Of a stretch of DNA of 64,000 bases, positions 42,485-53,319 are shown piece after piece. Position numbers and translations under genes: made by a program. The DNA comes from Cinclus cinclus (lineage: Eukaryota > Chordata > Aves > Passeriformes > Cinclidae). Each line of letters begins with the position of its first letter. Positions within the stretch are counted from its first letter, which is position 1. The notes under the pieces were generated by a model, which was given only the letters and a program-made list of their open reading frames with translations, was not told the origin of the DNA and ran no database searches. The stretch covers positions 13,673,925 through 13,737,924 of the forward strand of contig NC_085060.1 in the NCBI RefSeq assembly GCF_963662255.1. The letters are read 5' to 3'.

Positions 42485-42660
42485 GAACTGGGTGGGAATT
42501 ACAACACATCATTTATTAAAGGGTTGCTGTCAAGGTTGACAAGCCCCCAAATTAAGTAGCTTAAAAATTCCATTAGCTGAGGTCTTTCTGGTGCCATGTC
42601 CTATCTCACTTTTGTTTATCAACCTTCACGGCTCTGAATATCTGGTAGCTGCTCAGCTGT
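42485..42660. promoter_or_regulatory. Candidate island with MEIS/TGIF-type inverted repeat
   Basis: TGTCAAGGTTGACA at 42528-42541 has six-base inverted arms (TGTCAA/TTGACA) around GG, resembling paired TALE-homeodomain TGACA cores. CATTTATTAAAG (HOX/CDX-like), CAAATTAAGTAGC, CCATTAGC and TTGTTTATC (FOX) surround it. Confidence 0.3.
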
Positions 42661-42664
42661 GTCC

Positions 42665-43495
42665 GTATGGTGGAAAGACTGGGGGAGGATGGGGGAGCCG
42701 GGGGAGGGAAAAGTTCACCACACGAAGCACGTCCGAGGAGCTGTGAACGAGCTGCTCACACCAGCCCGGGAACACGAGGGGCTCGGGGTCACGAGTGTTC
42801 AGTGCTCCAGGAACATGAGACGAGAATCCCACACAGGGAGGGGAGCAAGGGAATGGGTTGGATGGAATTCCAGGGCTCTGGGGTGCCACAGATAATGGCT
42901 CAGCCCTCCCACCTTTCCTTCCAAAGTAAGGGGTCCTCTGCCCTCTGCTCCCAGCCAGGAGCTGCTGCTCCTTTGGTGATGTGAGAAGGAAAAAAATCTG
43001 CATTTGGGTCAAGACAGGCGCAGGGATGGGCTGAGAAAGCAGATATGGATCCCTTGTCATTGCATGCAATGGAAGCTAAGGAAGATGTGGTGTTGTTGCA
43101 CCGCTCCTCCTAGCACCGCTGCTCCATCCCTGGGATGTGGCAGGATCTTGGAGCTCCAGGGAATGGGGACTGACTGCCTGCACAGGCATCTCTGCAGCAC
43201 AGCATTCCCAGCTCAGGAGAGGGCATCTGCGCAGCTAGAATGTCACATTCCTCTCAAATAAACGCCAGGATGAGAAATGTCAGAGAAGCTCTGGCAGGGC
43301 TGTGTGTGTGGCCAGCAAGAGGGTGACAGAGTCTGGCACATGTCACTTCCAGTTACTGGCATCCTGTGTGGGCCCAGCACCGTGTCCTCACCCATCCCAT
43401 CTCCCAAAGCTGCAGGGCTGGGAGCAGAGAGTGCGACAGAGGCCATGGGCACCGGCCACACCAGCACTGCCAGTTTGCTCACACTGTGTCACCAC
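42665..43495. other. Unique spacer
   Basis: GC-rich unique sequence leading into the 12-bp array. No gene recognised. Confidence 0.4.
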
Positions 43496-43500
43496 CCAGA

Positions 43501-43800
43501 GGCTCTGGGCATGGCTCTGGACACAGCTCTGGACACAGCTCTGGCCATAGCTCTGGGCACAGCTCTGGACACAGCTCTGGGCACAGCTCTGGCCATAGCT
43601 CTGGGCACAGCTCTGGACACAGCTCTGGACACAGCTCTGGCCATAGCTCTGGGCACAGCTCTGGACACAGCTCTGGGCACAGCTCTGGGCACAACTCTGG
43701 GCATAGCTCTGGGCATGGCAATAGACACAACTCTGGGCACCACTCTGGCCATAGCTCTGGCCACAGCTCTGGACACAGGTCTAGGAAGGGCTCTGGGCAC
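43501..43800 (+). repeat. 12-bp minisatellite, 25 indel-free units
   Basis: Twenty-five consecutive 12-base units with consensus AGCTCTGGNCAY fill exactly 300 bases without a single length change. Three variants dominate (ending GACAC, GGCAC or CCAT). The variant order over units 3-7 recurs over units 11-15, indicating a 96-bp higher-order duplication. The last seven units are more diverged. Because 12 is a multiple of three, all frames stay open and one reads as a Gly-His-Ser-Ser repeat; this is not evidence of coding. Confidence 0.97.
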
Positions 43801-43804
43801 AGAT

Positions 43805-44985
43805 CACAGTGCACAAGGGAAGGAGGTGCTGCTCACACCTGACAGTGCAGTACCACATGTTCCTTCACCCATGTCCTGAGGGAAAGCTGCTCCCAGGCTC
43901 CAAACTGCCATGCTGCCTTTGCCAGGGAATTTTCCTGGGAATGCCTGGAGATGCATCTGCTTACCAAAGCTACCTGCTCTGGAAATGCAGGACAGGGTGA
44001 CGGCTCCTCACTCACTGTGGCCTGAACCAGCCCTGAGCCAGGAGGAGAGATGCACTGGAGATGTGGCTGCTGGATACAGCTTTGTTTCCTCACCCCAGCT
44101 CAGGTGTGCCCCTCCTGTCCTGTGATGGTCCCTAACACACAGTGGCAGGAAAAGATTTTGTGTCTGCAAGTCTGTCAGTCCTTGATTTTCATTGTCCCCC
44201 TGCACAAAACCAAAGACAATGAGAGATATCACAAGAATCAACCAAACTTCAGGAGCCATCACCAAAACTCCATCTATTTTTAAGCACTGAGTGTTAATCG
44301 TTCCATGACCAGGACCACTGTGTCCCTCCCAACCCCTGCGACCCAGTGGCTTCACTCACTACAGGGGTGGCTGGTTGTAAAAGAGCTGGACTGAGATCTT
44401 CTGTCCCCATCAGTGCCCTGTCCTGAGCGCCCCTGAGATCGGAGCGTCAGCATGAGCAGAACCGGGGGAGGTGGGAAACACCCTCGTGCCCAAACCTGCC
44501 CTGTCCCCGCGGCACAGAGGGGAGGGGAGTTGTGTGTGTGCAGGGCCAGGCATCCTTCCCGCGCCCTCCTGGCTCCAGGAGCAATTACTGGGTGTAAGAG
44601 GAACAAGAAATCTGCGTGAAAAATCTAGGAAAAGCAAACTGCTCCATTCCACCAGGAAGGAACACGGCTATTTTTAAGTTCAGGGACGATGCATGCAGCC
44701 AGATAAAATATTCAGACTTGTACAAAAGAAAACAGGAGGAGACTGAAAACATCCCAGCTCTGTCTGTCCCTTGCAGCCTTCTCCCCATCCACTCCCTGGG
44801 GCTGCCTGAGCCCCCCTCTCTGTCCCCGTGACACTCGTCTAGAGCTGGGAGGATGCAGAGACACGGGGATGGGTGGCTGGTCTCACATGGAATGCCAAAC
44901 GCTAAACATGTGCCAGGGCATCTCAAGGAAAGGCTTGTGAAACCCACTGACCCAAATTCTCCCACCCAGAACACGTCCTGGCTGC
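43805..44985. other. Unique spacer
   Basis: Mixed sequence. No gene, RNA or transposon recognised. Confidence 0.45.
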
Positions 44986-44989
44986 GCCA

Positions 44990-45350
44990 CAGAGATAATG
45001 AGCTGAGGCAGCAGATGAATTGTTGGCAGCCAACCCGCCGGAGGAGCGACGCCGGCGGCCACGGGGACGAGCAGAGAAAGGGCTTGGGTTACCCGCACAG
45101 TTTGTTATCACGGTGAGATAAGAGCACCCCACAGGCAGCATCGCACCCCTGCCTTGGGTGCGGCACCCCGAGGTGGCGGGGACAGGGCTGGGAGGGACCT
45201 CATCGCTGCCACCGCGTCCGGGCAGGATGGGGACCCCCGGCCCTGACCCACTTCCCGCAGGAGCAGCCGGCATCCCGGGGGGCTCCGGCGTTGGGGGCCA
45301 TGGCCAGCAGCTCAGCACGCTGTGCTGGCCAGCATTGCCCTGGGTCGGCG
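44990..45350. other. CpG-rich pocket
   Basis: CpG density is raised (six in 45001-45060 alone, then frequent to about 45350), with CCGCCGGAGG and GACGCCGGCGG words. It abuts TTGTTATCACGG (GATA-like) at 45103-45114. It may be a regulatory element or a distant promoter; no exon boundaries are defensible. Confidence 0.45.
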
Positions 45351-45354
45351 AACC

Positions 45355-45635
45355 CCGAGCAACGCGGCAGGGGCTCCTCGGGAATTGAGGGTTTTCCCCT
45401 CCCCTCGGTGTGCAGAACCCAAAAGTCAGAACCCGAGTTCCGCAGCTCCAACACGAGCTCTGCCTGATCCCTGCTATTGCCGCTCCCACTCCCGCTGTTC
45501 TGCCAGCGCACGGAACGGTGTCGGGGATGTTTTTAATGCTCCCTTTGTGCTCTTGACCCTTCAGTGCAAGCACAAGGTGAACAAATCCACAGATCATGGG
45601 GGCAGGTGGGGAATTCCTACTACTGGGTTTTTTTC
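45355..45635. other. Unique spacer
   Basis: Mixed sequence with residual CpGs; no feature recognised. Confidence 0.35.
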
Positions 45636-45639
45636 CAAT

Positions 45640-45900
45640 CCAAGACTCCCAGAGTTGCCTTTCTGATGTACAAACCAAACCAGCTCGGTTTAATCTCAGT
45701 CGAAGAGAATGGACTTGAAATATTGGGTTTTTTTCTGTGTGCTCAGTTATTACACTCTGTCTATTTTTTTTCTTTTAATATAAAAAAAAAGTCAAAATCT
45801 AGGAAACCAATATTCCTGTTTCTTCCTTAAAATTTGATTGTATTAGAATTGAAATGAAGGATTTTACTACAAATCTCCCTGTACAAGATGAAAATGCCTA
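45640..45900. other. AT-rich low-complexity stretch
   Basis: T runs (45625, 45728, 45763) and an A9 run (45783) separated by short unique words. No transposon body recognised. Confidence 0.5.
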
Positions 45901-45904
45901 AAAA

Positions 45905-46925
45905 GATGTTTTTGATGATCCAAGAAATACCTGTTCAGGAGCTGCTCTGCCCCATCACTGGGGTCAGGCACCTGAAGCTCTTCTTGCTCTGCTGGAGAGG
46001 CCATGGCCGTGTTGTTGTGGGTGCCCTTGCAGTGAGAAACTGCCTCAAATTTCATCCTGGGAGCACTTGGCTAATTGAAATATTTTCTTTTTATAAGACC
46101 ATGAGGATTTGCTGCTGGCTCCATGTGACAAGATGTCCACAACAGTCTGAGGGGTGTGGACATCACCTCCTCTGGCCAGGGTGGAAATGGCGAAGTTCCC
46201 TTTTGCTTCGTTGTATTAAAAAATAGGGATTTTTTTTTAACAGGTTCTAATTATTTACCCCTCACACTAAAGCTACTTCCCTTTGCAGTTATTTTCTCAC
46301 CTTAGTTTAAAAATCAACAACCAGAATTACCCAGACAAGGGGGGGTGATGCTGAGGGTTTCAGAGAACTCCTCTGCTCCTGTTTCCCCATAGAGCATTCC
46401 ATGGATGACAGAGTTTAAAGTATCTGAGAAGTGATTGCCAAAAAATGGATTGGAGGAATAAGGAGCACCAGTGCAGAGCACTATAAAAAATACCCAGGAT
46501 TAAAAACAAGTTTAATTTTAGTGTTTGTTTTGTTCTCAGCCCAAAGACTGCTAGGGGATGGGCACAGAGAGATTGAAAAGGTCAAATTACCTGAGAAGCG
46601 CCCGCGTTAGCGGTGATTAAAGTACACAGAGGTGTGGAAGAAAATTATTGTGTCAATTATTTAAAAAAAAGGAAAACCACAAGGACTGGTGAATCTCCAG
46701 CCCCTGCCTGCTGAAAAATGCTCTTTCTGGTGTAGCCTGAGCCCTTCCAGCAGCACCAGGAAGGATGGAACCCCTGGAACCCCTCACTCCTGCCAGCCTG
46801 GCAGAAATGATCATTCCTGGTGAATAATATAGAGTATTTCATTTATTGGGTTAACTGCCTGGATCCTATTCCATAAAGCAGACTGGGATCCACATGCAAG
46901 CGGGGGCAGAAGACAAGGATGAAAC
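45905..46925. other. Unique spacer with AT-rich segments
   Basis: AT-rich patches lie at 46220-46330 and 46600-46680 (GTGTCAATTATTTAAAAA). They are weak regulatory candidates; no gene recognised. Confidence 0.35.
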
Positions 46926-46929
46926 CACC

Positions 46930-47235
46930 TTGTCTTGGGTTTTTCCCACATTTCATTCAGCAACAGCAAAACATTTTGATTCTCTGGGCCAACGTTTGCC
47001 TGGTTTGTTTAAATATTTATAGACATGAGTAGTAAATATTAGTGGCAACCTATGAGCATCCTGCAGCCATGGGAAATGTGTCCCCACAAGTGCTGTGGCT
47101 CAGCTGGGATGTGGAATTCGCTGTATTCTGTGGGAGAACAACAGATAAAATACTCGCAGCAATTTTTACGATGATTTGCCATAAAATGTGGCATCATGAC
47201 ACCATGAAAAATAAGGATTAACTTGGGGCTGTTGG
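46930..47235. promoter_or_regulatory. AT-rich candidate enhancer island
   Basis: GGTTTGTTTAAATATTTATAG (FOX-rich, near 46999-47020), GAGTAGTAAATATTAG, CAACAGATAAAATAC, GCCATAAAATGTGG and AAAATAAGGATTAAC are spread over 300 bases with low GC. The block stops sharply at GC-rich sequence near 47270. Confidence 0.28.
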
Positions 47236-47239
47236 TAAA

Positions 47240-47825
47240 TATTACCCAGGCAAATATTAACCAGTGTTACCTGTATGGCGCTGTCGGTCTTGGAGCAGTG
47301 GACAATGCCACCACCCTGTCCCTGTCACCTGAGCTGTGTCTGCTGGCACAAATCCCTGGCTTTTCCATGAGGGACAGCAGCATCCTCCTTCCCGTCCCTT
47401 CTCCTCAGAGCAGTCTCTTGCCTCTGGGGATGAGCGATATTATTGTTATTTAGCTCAGCAAACCAGCGGCAGCCGAAGCAGCGAGCGCTAATGGAACAGC
47501 TCCGGCGCTCTGCCAGCTGCATTCCCACTCTCCCGAGAATCCCCGCTGGCTGGGCAGGGACTGCGCTCCCGGCCCGTGGTTGCTGTTGCTGCTGCCGTGC
47601 TCGGCCCTGTGGCCATGCTCGTAGCCCTGCCGAGCAATCAGTGAGTGCTCCAAGGCCGGGCATTAAACAGCTTTGGGGATGCTGCCCCTCACCCCGGCGT
47701 CTGGCTGTCCCTGCACAGACTGGCACGTGTCCCAGTGCCACTGAATCGTGGTGGCATGCCAGATGCAGACTGGAAGTGAGCTGGTTGATGTGCTTGATGT
47801 GTGATGGATGTGCACGCTGGATATG
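47240..47825. other. Unique spacer
   Basis: GC-rich sequence with some CpGs (47460-47640). No gene recognised. Confidence 0.4.
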
Positions 47826-47829
47826 TGCA

Positions 47830-47873
47830 GGATGGGTGTGGGATGGGTGTGGGATGGGTATGTGGTGGGTGTC
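47830..47873 (+). repeat. 11-bp tandem repeat, about 4 units
   Basis: GGATGGGTGTG units at 47830, 47841 and 47852, then a diverged fourth unit. Confidence 0.85.
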
Positions 47874-48083
47874 GATGCCTGTGCACAGGCAGCAGCACAC
47901 ACATGGGCACAGGCAGGGAGTGGCAGCGCTGGCACTGTCCCTGTGCTGCAGTGCGGTGACACGGGGCTGTGCTGCTCCTTAAGGCCTTTTCCTGTCTTTT
48001 AGGGATGCCCCTGTGACAGGGTGGCAGTGTGGGTGCTGAGTGAAGTTCTGAGGGAGGTGCTGACCCCCCTGGCTCAGGGCCAG

Positions 48084-48402
48084 AATGTAGGTGCTGTGTG
48101 TCTGGAATATGGGTGCTGTATCTCCAGGAATATGGGTGTTTTGGCTCTGGGAATGTGGGTGCTGTATCTCCAGGAATATGGGTGCTGTATCGCCAGGAAT
48201 GATGGCGCTGTGTCAGTAGGAATGTGGATGCTATAACTCCGGGAATGCGGGTACTATAACTCCGGGAATGTGGGTGTTGTGTCTCTGGGAATGTGGGTGC
48301 TGTGTCTCTGGGAATGTGGGTGTTGTGTCTCTGGGAATATGCTGCTGTGTCTCTGGGAATATGCTGCTGTGTCTCTGGGAATGTGGGTGCTGTGTCTCGG
48401 GG
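48084..48402 (+). repeat. 23-bp minisatellite, about 14 units
   Basis: Units begin AATGTGGGTGCTGT and end CTCTGGG or CTCCAGG. Most are exactly 23 bases, but two near 48338-48381 have lost one base (AATATGCTGCTGTGTC). Variants group by position: CCAGG-type units on the left, CTCTGGG-type on the right, with two ACTCCGGG units between. This suggests growth from more than one centre. Confidence 0.95.
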
Positions 48403-48409
48403 AACGCTG

Positions 48410-48685
48410 TCTGGGTTACCGTGAGCAGCGGCTGCCCCGCTCCCTTTGTCTCCTTTTCCCCTTGAGGGGGCACTTCACATCCCCATTGACAACGTGTTGG
48501 GGACATTTCGACATCGAAGTGACAGTGGCATTTCCATGACCTGAAAGCGGAGCCGGGGCCGTGCGGGCTTTGAAGGCACTCGCTGTCCGGAGTCATGAGC
48601 TCGACTGTGCCGGGCTGTTAAAGCGCCGTGATGGGAACAGCAAGTGACAAAGTGTTTCTGCAGAGCGCGATCCGGCCTGGCAGGA
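48410..48685. other. Unique spacer
   Basis: GC-rich sequence with scattered CpGs; no feature recognised. Confidence 0.4.
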
Positions 48686-48689
48686 CTCA

Positions 48690-48795
48690 TCTCCCCGAGC
48701 TCTTGGAATGTGCAATATTCATTAGGACTTGGGGAAAAAAAATGTGCTTCCCTCGGAACGATGCAAATTGTGAAAGGGACCCGTTCTCACGCATG
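48690..48795. promoter_or_regulatory. Candidate regulatory module: TEAD-like, POU-like and perfect octamer
   Basis: GGAATGTG (TEAD core on the opposite strand) at 48705-48712 overlaps TGCAATATTCATTAGG. ATGCAAAT at 48761-48768 is the exact octamer. CpGs flank the block on both sides. Confidence 0.3.
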
Positions 48796-48799
48796 TGCC

Positions 48800-49175
48800 C
48801 CCGGGTGCCGTGCACGGCGTGGAGGGGACCAATTATCCCCCTTCCCACCCACCCCGGGTGTTCAGAAGGGCCAGGGGGAAGGGAAATGTCATGGCTGGTG
48901 TGTGCCCCCTGTGCCCCATCCTCTGCCAAGCCAGGGAAATGTCCAGGGGTTCGTGGGGCTCCTGGCAGAGGCTGGCCGGGGGACAGGCACTGTGTGTGTG
49001 ACAGCAGCTGTGCCACGGCAGCCCCGGGGCTGGAGGTGGCAGGGTGCTCCGACATCCACAGCTGTTCCTGCCTGTGCCACGGCTTGCTTATGGCACTGAG
49101 GGGCACCACACCGGTCCGTGGATCGCCACAGCACCATGCAGTTCTGCACCAGGAGGGACCCTGCCACACCACTTG
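48800..49175. other. Unique spacer
   Basis: GC-rich sequence, no feature recognised. Confidence 0.4.
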
Positions 49176-49180
49176 GCATC

Positions 49181-49226
49181 ACACCACACCACATGGGACC
49201 ATAGCATGGTACACCACACCACATGG
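49181..49226 (+). repeat. 30-bp partial duplication with CACACCACATGG core
   Basis: ACACCACACCACATGG occurs exactly at 49181-49196 and 49211-49226. CACACCACTTGG at 49164-49175 looks like a related diverged copy. Confidence 0.8.
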
Positions 49227-49229
49227 CAC

Positions 49230-49930
49230 CCGCACAAAGCACAGGGACGTTGCTTCTACAGGGTTTTGTCTTCCCTGATGCCATGTGTCTCCACACACAA
49301 CCACTGGGACCAGTGTCCTGCTCCAGCCCAGGGTGGCACTGGTGCTGACTGGCCCTGTGGGGACAGCCCTTTTGAGAAGCTGATGCTGGGAGCTGGGGTG
49401 TTCCCCACCCTGCCGGGCTTCCTTCCCCTCTCCTCCCTGCCTTTGGAGGTACCTCAGCCAATGGTTACTGGGGGACTTTTAAAGCAGTGGTGACACCTGA
49501 GAGTCCCTAGCAATGCTGCCAGCAGTGTTTTATGGGGAGGGATGAGCCCAGGGGTGTTTAGAGGGCAGCACCATCCCTGTCCCAGCGTTGCCCCACTGGT
49601 GGAGCCCTGGGCCCAGGTGCCCAGCTGGGACCAGAGAGGGGAACATGGCCTGGGAGCTTGGGGGCCATCTGGAGCCTCTGGGAGAAGCTGTATAAACATC
49701 CACAGCCCAGGTCCATCTGTCAGGGCTCAGTGTAAACACCCTGGAGTGGGACCAGAAGTCCTTTTCCCAGGAGTAGGGCTCTGGGGGATGACAATGCATC
49801 CAGACTCTTCCCCCAGTGTCCAGGGGACCATGGGAGCTGCCTGCAGGCACCCTGACCCTCCTGAGGGACCACAGCACTGTGACAGCACAGCTGGCTGTGC
49901 CTGGGCTGGCCATGGGCAGCTTGGATGTTT
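49230..49930. other. Unique spacer
   Basis: GC-rich sequence; no feature recognised. Confidence 0.4.
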
Positions 49931-49937
49931 GTACAAC

Positions 49938-50080
49938 CATGGAATTGCAGAATCTAGAAGGTTGGAAAAGGCCTCTGAGATCACCGAGTCCAACTGTTCC
50001 CCCAGCTCTGCAAAGGTCACATCCACACGTTTTTTGAACACTTCCAGGGATGGCTGTGGAGTAGCTGATTAGAACCATTC
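49938..50080 (-). mobile_element. CR1 3' fragment, minus orientation, with internal deletion
   Basis: 'gaaggttggaaaaggcctct', 'gatcaccgagtccaac', 'cccccagctctgcaaaggtc' and then 'acatccacacgttttttgaa' with 'cacttccagggatgg' are the reverse complement of CR1 3' sequence. The segment normally found between the last two landmarks is missing, implying a small internal deletion. Confidence 0.85.
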
Positions 50081-50084
50081 AGCC

Positions 50085-50765
50085 TCTTCGCCACCCAGCT
50101 TCCTCTGCCCCACTAGTTCAGGAGTCCCCTGCAATTGAATGGAATTTGGGTTTATTGGAGATATATACTCCCTTGCTGCCAATGCTGCTGGAGATGCAGC
50201 AGCCCCCAGCCATGTGCAGGGCTTGGCTCTGCATTCCCTCCTGTGCCTCTCCCACAGGATCTCACAGGAATGAGGGCAGGAAAGAGAGAAGGGACCTCAT
50301 TGGGTGGCTGCAGAGTTGGGTGGGCCACTGGGCCAGTGCCAAGGGTTCTGCGATGCCCTGTGTGTGAGTAGAGCCAGCTCAGGGAATTAATGTCTTAAGG
50401 ACAAAGGGGAGTGTTTTGATTGTGGACTGATAATTTTCTGCTTGACTTACAGCAAGATTTCCAAGTTTCTGTCCTGATTTGATAGAAATAAGCCTGTTGA
50501 TAAAGGGGACAGTGGGTTTGTGCTGAGCATGAGACACACGCACGATCCATCGTGGGGCCCAGAGCAGGCACAGGCAGGGAGCTGCCTATGCCTGGAGCCT
50601 CCCAAGGGGTGACCACCAGGGAAAGGGTTAATTTAACCAGTTCTCATGGGGTTTTGGAAAGTTCCCTTTTTTCCAGGAGGCTGCCTGACGTGGTCTGACA
50701 GGGCCCTTTGAGCTGGCACAAAGGCAGTGCTCTGCCCCTGCCCTCGGAGCGCTCCCACCCGCGCC
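50085..50765. other. Unique spacer
   Basis: Mixed sequence. An AT-richer patch at 50410-50510 (TTTGATTGTGG, CTGATAATTTTC, GTTGATAAAGG) is a weak regulatory candidate. Confidence 0.35.
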
Positions 50766-50769
50766 AGCA

Positions 50770-51010
50770 GCAGTTCAGAGCAGCTATAATCTCACTAGCA
50801 GCCGCTTTTACTGCTGTCACTTCGAGCCTCCTGCGCCATGTGAGTGCCTCAGATCTCCAGCAACGCAAAAAAAGCTAATGAACGAGGAATAAACAAGTGT
50901 AGCCAGGCAGAAAGGCTGCACGCGGGAACATCTGAGCCAGCCTGGCTGCTGGGCCAGGCTTGGAGACACTGCAATCAAACTGAGCTGTAATTAAAAAAGT
51001 CTAATCTTCC
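50770..51010. promoter_or_regulatory. Candidate regulatory island
   Basis: CTATAATCTCACTAGC, GCTAATGAACG, GAATAAACAAGTG (FOX) and GCTGTAATTAAAAAAG lie with conserved-looking CpGs (50744-50765, 50918). The mosaic is similar to other islands in the window. Confidence 0.22.
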
Positions 51011-51014
51011 TTGG

Positions 51015-52175
51015 TATCCAGAGATAATGCAGGGGGGAGGGTGTACGTGGAGGTGACAGGGAGGGGAAGTCACAGTGGGTGCAGAAATGGCAGGAGAGGA
51101 AGAGGCAAGAGCAGAGAGGAGAAGGGAGGTTTGTTGGAGAGCGTGTGAGACAGAGGGATGGCACAGGGGGAAGGGGTCCTAGGGACCCAGCCCTGTCAAC
51201 TTTTTGTGACAAGGAAAAATCTGGCAAAGAACCCTCCTCACTGAGCCCAGGTGATCTCTCTGCAAGCCAGAAAACTGGGATTCTGCTGGGAGCCCAGCCC
51301 TGCTCCCTCCCCATCCCAGGAAAGGCTGGCCCCTGGGTGTCACCACCTCAGCACAGCCCACAGGCAGCAGGGATTTGGCCCTCTGGGGTCTGTCTCCTTG
51401 TCCTAGGGTCACTGCTGGAGAGCAGCTGCTAGGGGCACAAGGTGCAATCATTCTTATTTTCCCCTGGCTCACCAGAAAGGGAAGAAATGTTGTTGTTTTT
51501 CCTGTAAAGATAAATAAGGGCATGGAAAGCCAAATTTCATTGAAGTCATGGCTATGAATCATTTGCTCTTCAGAGCTTTCAGGGGCCATGGAAAAGTGGG
51601 GTGAAATTGTGGCACTGGGCCCAGCTGTGTCCTTCTGTTGTCCCCAGAATGCCCATTTGTCTGCAGAGAAGGGACAGCTGAAGCTGTGCAACCTCCCACC
51701 AGCCGTGCTGCACACCAGCCATTGAGCTGCACCCCAAAACAGTGTGAGGAAACCCCAGATCCACATGGAATACTCTAGAAATGCTGGGTTGATGTGACTT
51801 AAGATAGCAGCTCCAAGCATTGGCAGTTATCCCATCATTTTCCTTTGTGCCAATACTAAAACTCTTGGCCAGAGCAGCGTGACAGACCGAGTGAAACTCC
51901 AGGAGATCTTATGAGGAATGACAACCTCATACCTTGGGATGGAGTCACAGGTCACCATTTTTTCCTCCTAATTTCCAGAGTTAAAAAAAACCCCCAAAAA
52001 ACAGCCCTCTTGTTCTCTCTGGTTAAAAGTCATAAGAGCAGTAAATTAACAGCATCAAAGATGGGGAAAAAAAACAGCTCAAATAAAAGCAAGTGGTCAA
52101 TTTGGAGCCCTGGGAGGAGAGCTCAGGGCTGATCCAGCGGGGCTCAGTGCCTTAAATGTCTCTGTTGTTCCTTTG
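51015..52175. other. Unique spacer
   Basis: Includes a purine-rich stretch (51040-51150). No gene recognised. Confidence 0.45.
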
Positions 52176-52179
52176 AAGA

Positions 52180-52560
52180 AAATCATTGAAGTCAATGGGC
52201 TCACTTAAGTGCTGGAAATGAGATGTGTGATTAAGCCCCTTGCTGAAGGGAGTTAAATTATCTCATAACCACAGCAGTGAAACAGTCTCAGGAATAGGGA
52301 GCATTCTCTGCCCTATTGAAGAGAGTCCTCTCTGTGTTTTGGGGTGCAGGCTGGGGGAGAGCTCTGCCTCCCAGCTCCAGCCTCCTGAGACTACAGCCTT
52401 TCACTGCCCACACCAGGGAGTCGCTGTCTCTTCTTGCCTCTTTCACCGTTTCCTTCCTAATTGGCAACTTTTAGAAGCCAATTTTATTATCAGCTTCCTT
52501 ACATCCCACATTATCCTCATCGGGAGCAATTTAAGGATGAATTATCTCACCTGGAAGTGC
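52180..52560. other. AT-richer unique stretch
   Basis: Patches such as GAGTTAAATTATCTC and CCTAATTGGC, CCAATTTTATTATCAGC are scattered among unique sequence. Weak regulatory candidates. Confidence 0.2.
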
Positions 52561-52734
52561 TGCCCCTCCTGCCCAGCAGCACTGCACATCTGTCCAACAG
52601 CTGCCAGAGGGGAACAGGGGGAGTGGGAGACGTGCCTTGCAGAGGTTGTTTATGGAGGGGTTTAATAAATTCTGCTGGATGAAGGAGCAGCAGCTCCTGC
52701 AAGCTCCGTTATTCGAACCTGGAAACATCTACAC

Positions 52735-52975
52735 AGTCCCAAACAAAATGAGACAAAGAATATATTGCATTTGGTATTTCTTCTCCAGATTGATTTATCA
52801 CTGTCACATCTGTTCCTTCCTTCCCCTTGCATTCCTGTCTCCTGGTAATGCCATAATATTGTTTATTATAGGACATTATATAATGCACTCTATCGCTGCG
52901 AGTGTTGTTATTCCTAGACCAGATTTCTTTATTCAGACCCAATTCTGCAATCAAGGAGTTGCCTGCTTTGAGGCA
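52735..52975. promoter_or_regulatory. AT-rich candidate enhancer island
   Basis: Contains AATATATTGCATTTGG, GATTGATTTATCACTGTCAC (homeodomain/GATA-like with a TGTCA core), ATAATATTGTTTATTATAGG (SOX/FOX-like) and CATTATATAATGC, a short palindromic run. A 164-codon frame (52637-53131 +) overlaps but has no recognisable domain. Confidence 0.28.
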
Positions 52976-52979
52976 GAGC

Positions 52980-53315
52980 CTTGCAGAGACACCTGCACTT
53001 TGTCCCTGAAGGAAGAGGAAAAGCCTCATGCTTTAAGAGGTCCTAATCTGAGGATTGGTCTGGCCAAGCTGCTGCATGGGGTCTGTATGTGCCCCAAAAA
53101 GGAAGAGGAAATGGCAGTATTTGTACTGTGAGTGGGTTTTGATGTGGGTTCTGGAATTTGTGTTGGGTTTTTCCTGACTTCTGCAGTGGCTCTTGGACAT
53201 GGCTATGTCCCCACGGCCAGGTGACGCTGACCCTGGGGTGATGACCCTCTGGGGATGCCCTGCTCTGGTGGGAACAGAGCTGGGAACTGTGGCTGTGCTG
53301 GGTGGAATTGTGGGC
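52980..53315. other. Unique spacer
   Basis: Mixed sequence. The stretch right before the CR1 tail may be older CR1 sequence too diverged to call. Confidence 0.3.
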
Positions 53316-53319
53316 ACGT

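Noticed and set aside
41732..42559. 275-codon open frame across a CpG-rich pocket
   Set aside because: GC-rich sequence has few stops. No domain, and frames on both strands are long in the same place.
43366..43842. Open frame giving a Gly-His-Ser-Ser repeat protein over the 12-bp array
   Set aside because: A 12-base unit keeps every frame open on both strands, so the repeat protein is automatic. No flanking exon or conserved domain supports it.
52637..53131. 164-codon + strand frame rich in hydrophobic residues
   Set aside because: No start context or domain. Hydrophobicity comes from T-rich codons in an AT-rich stretch.
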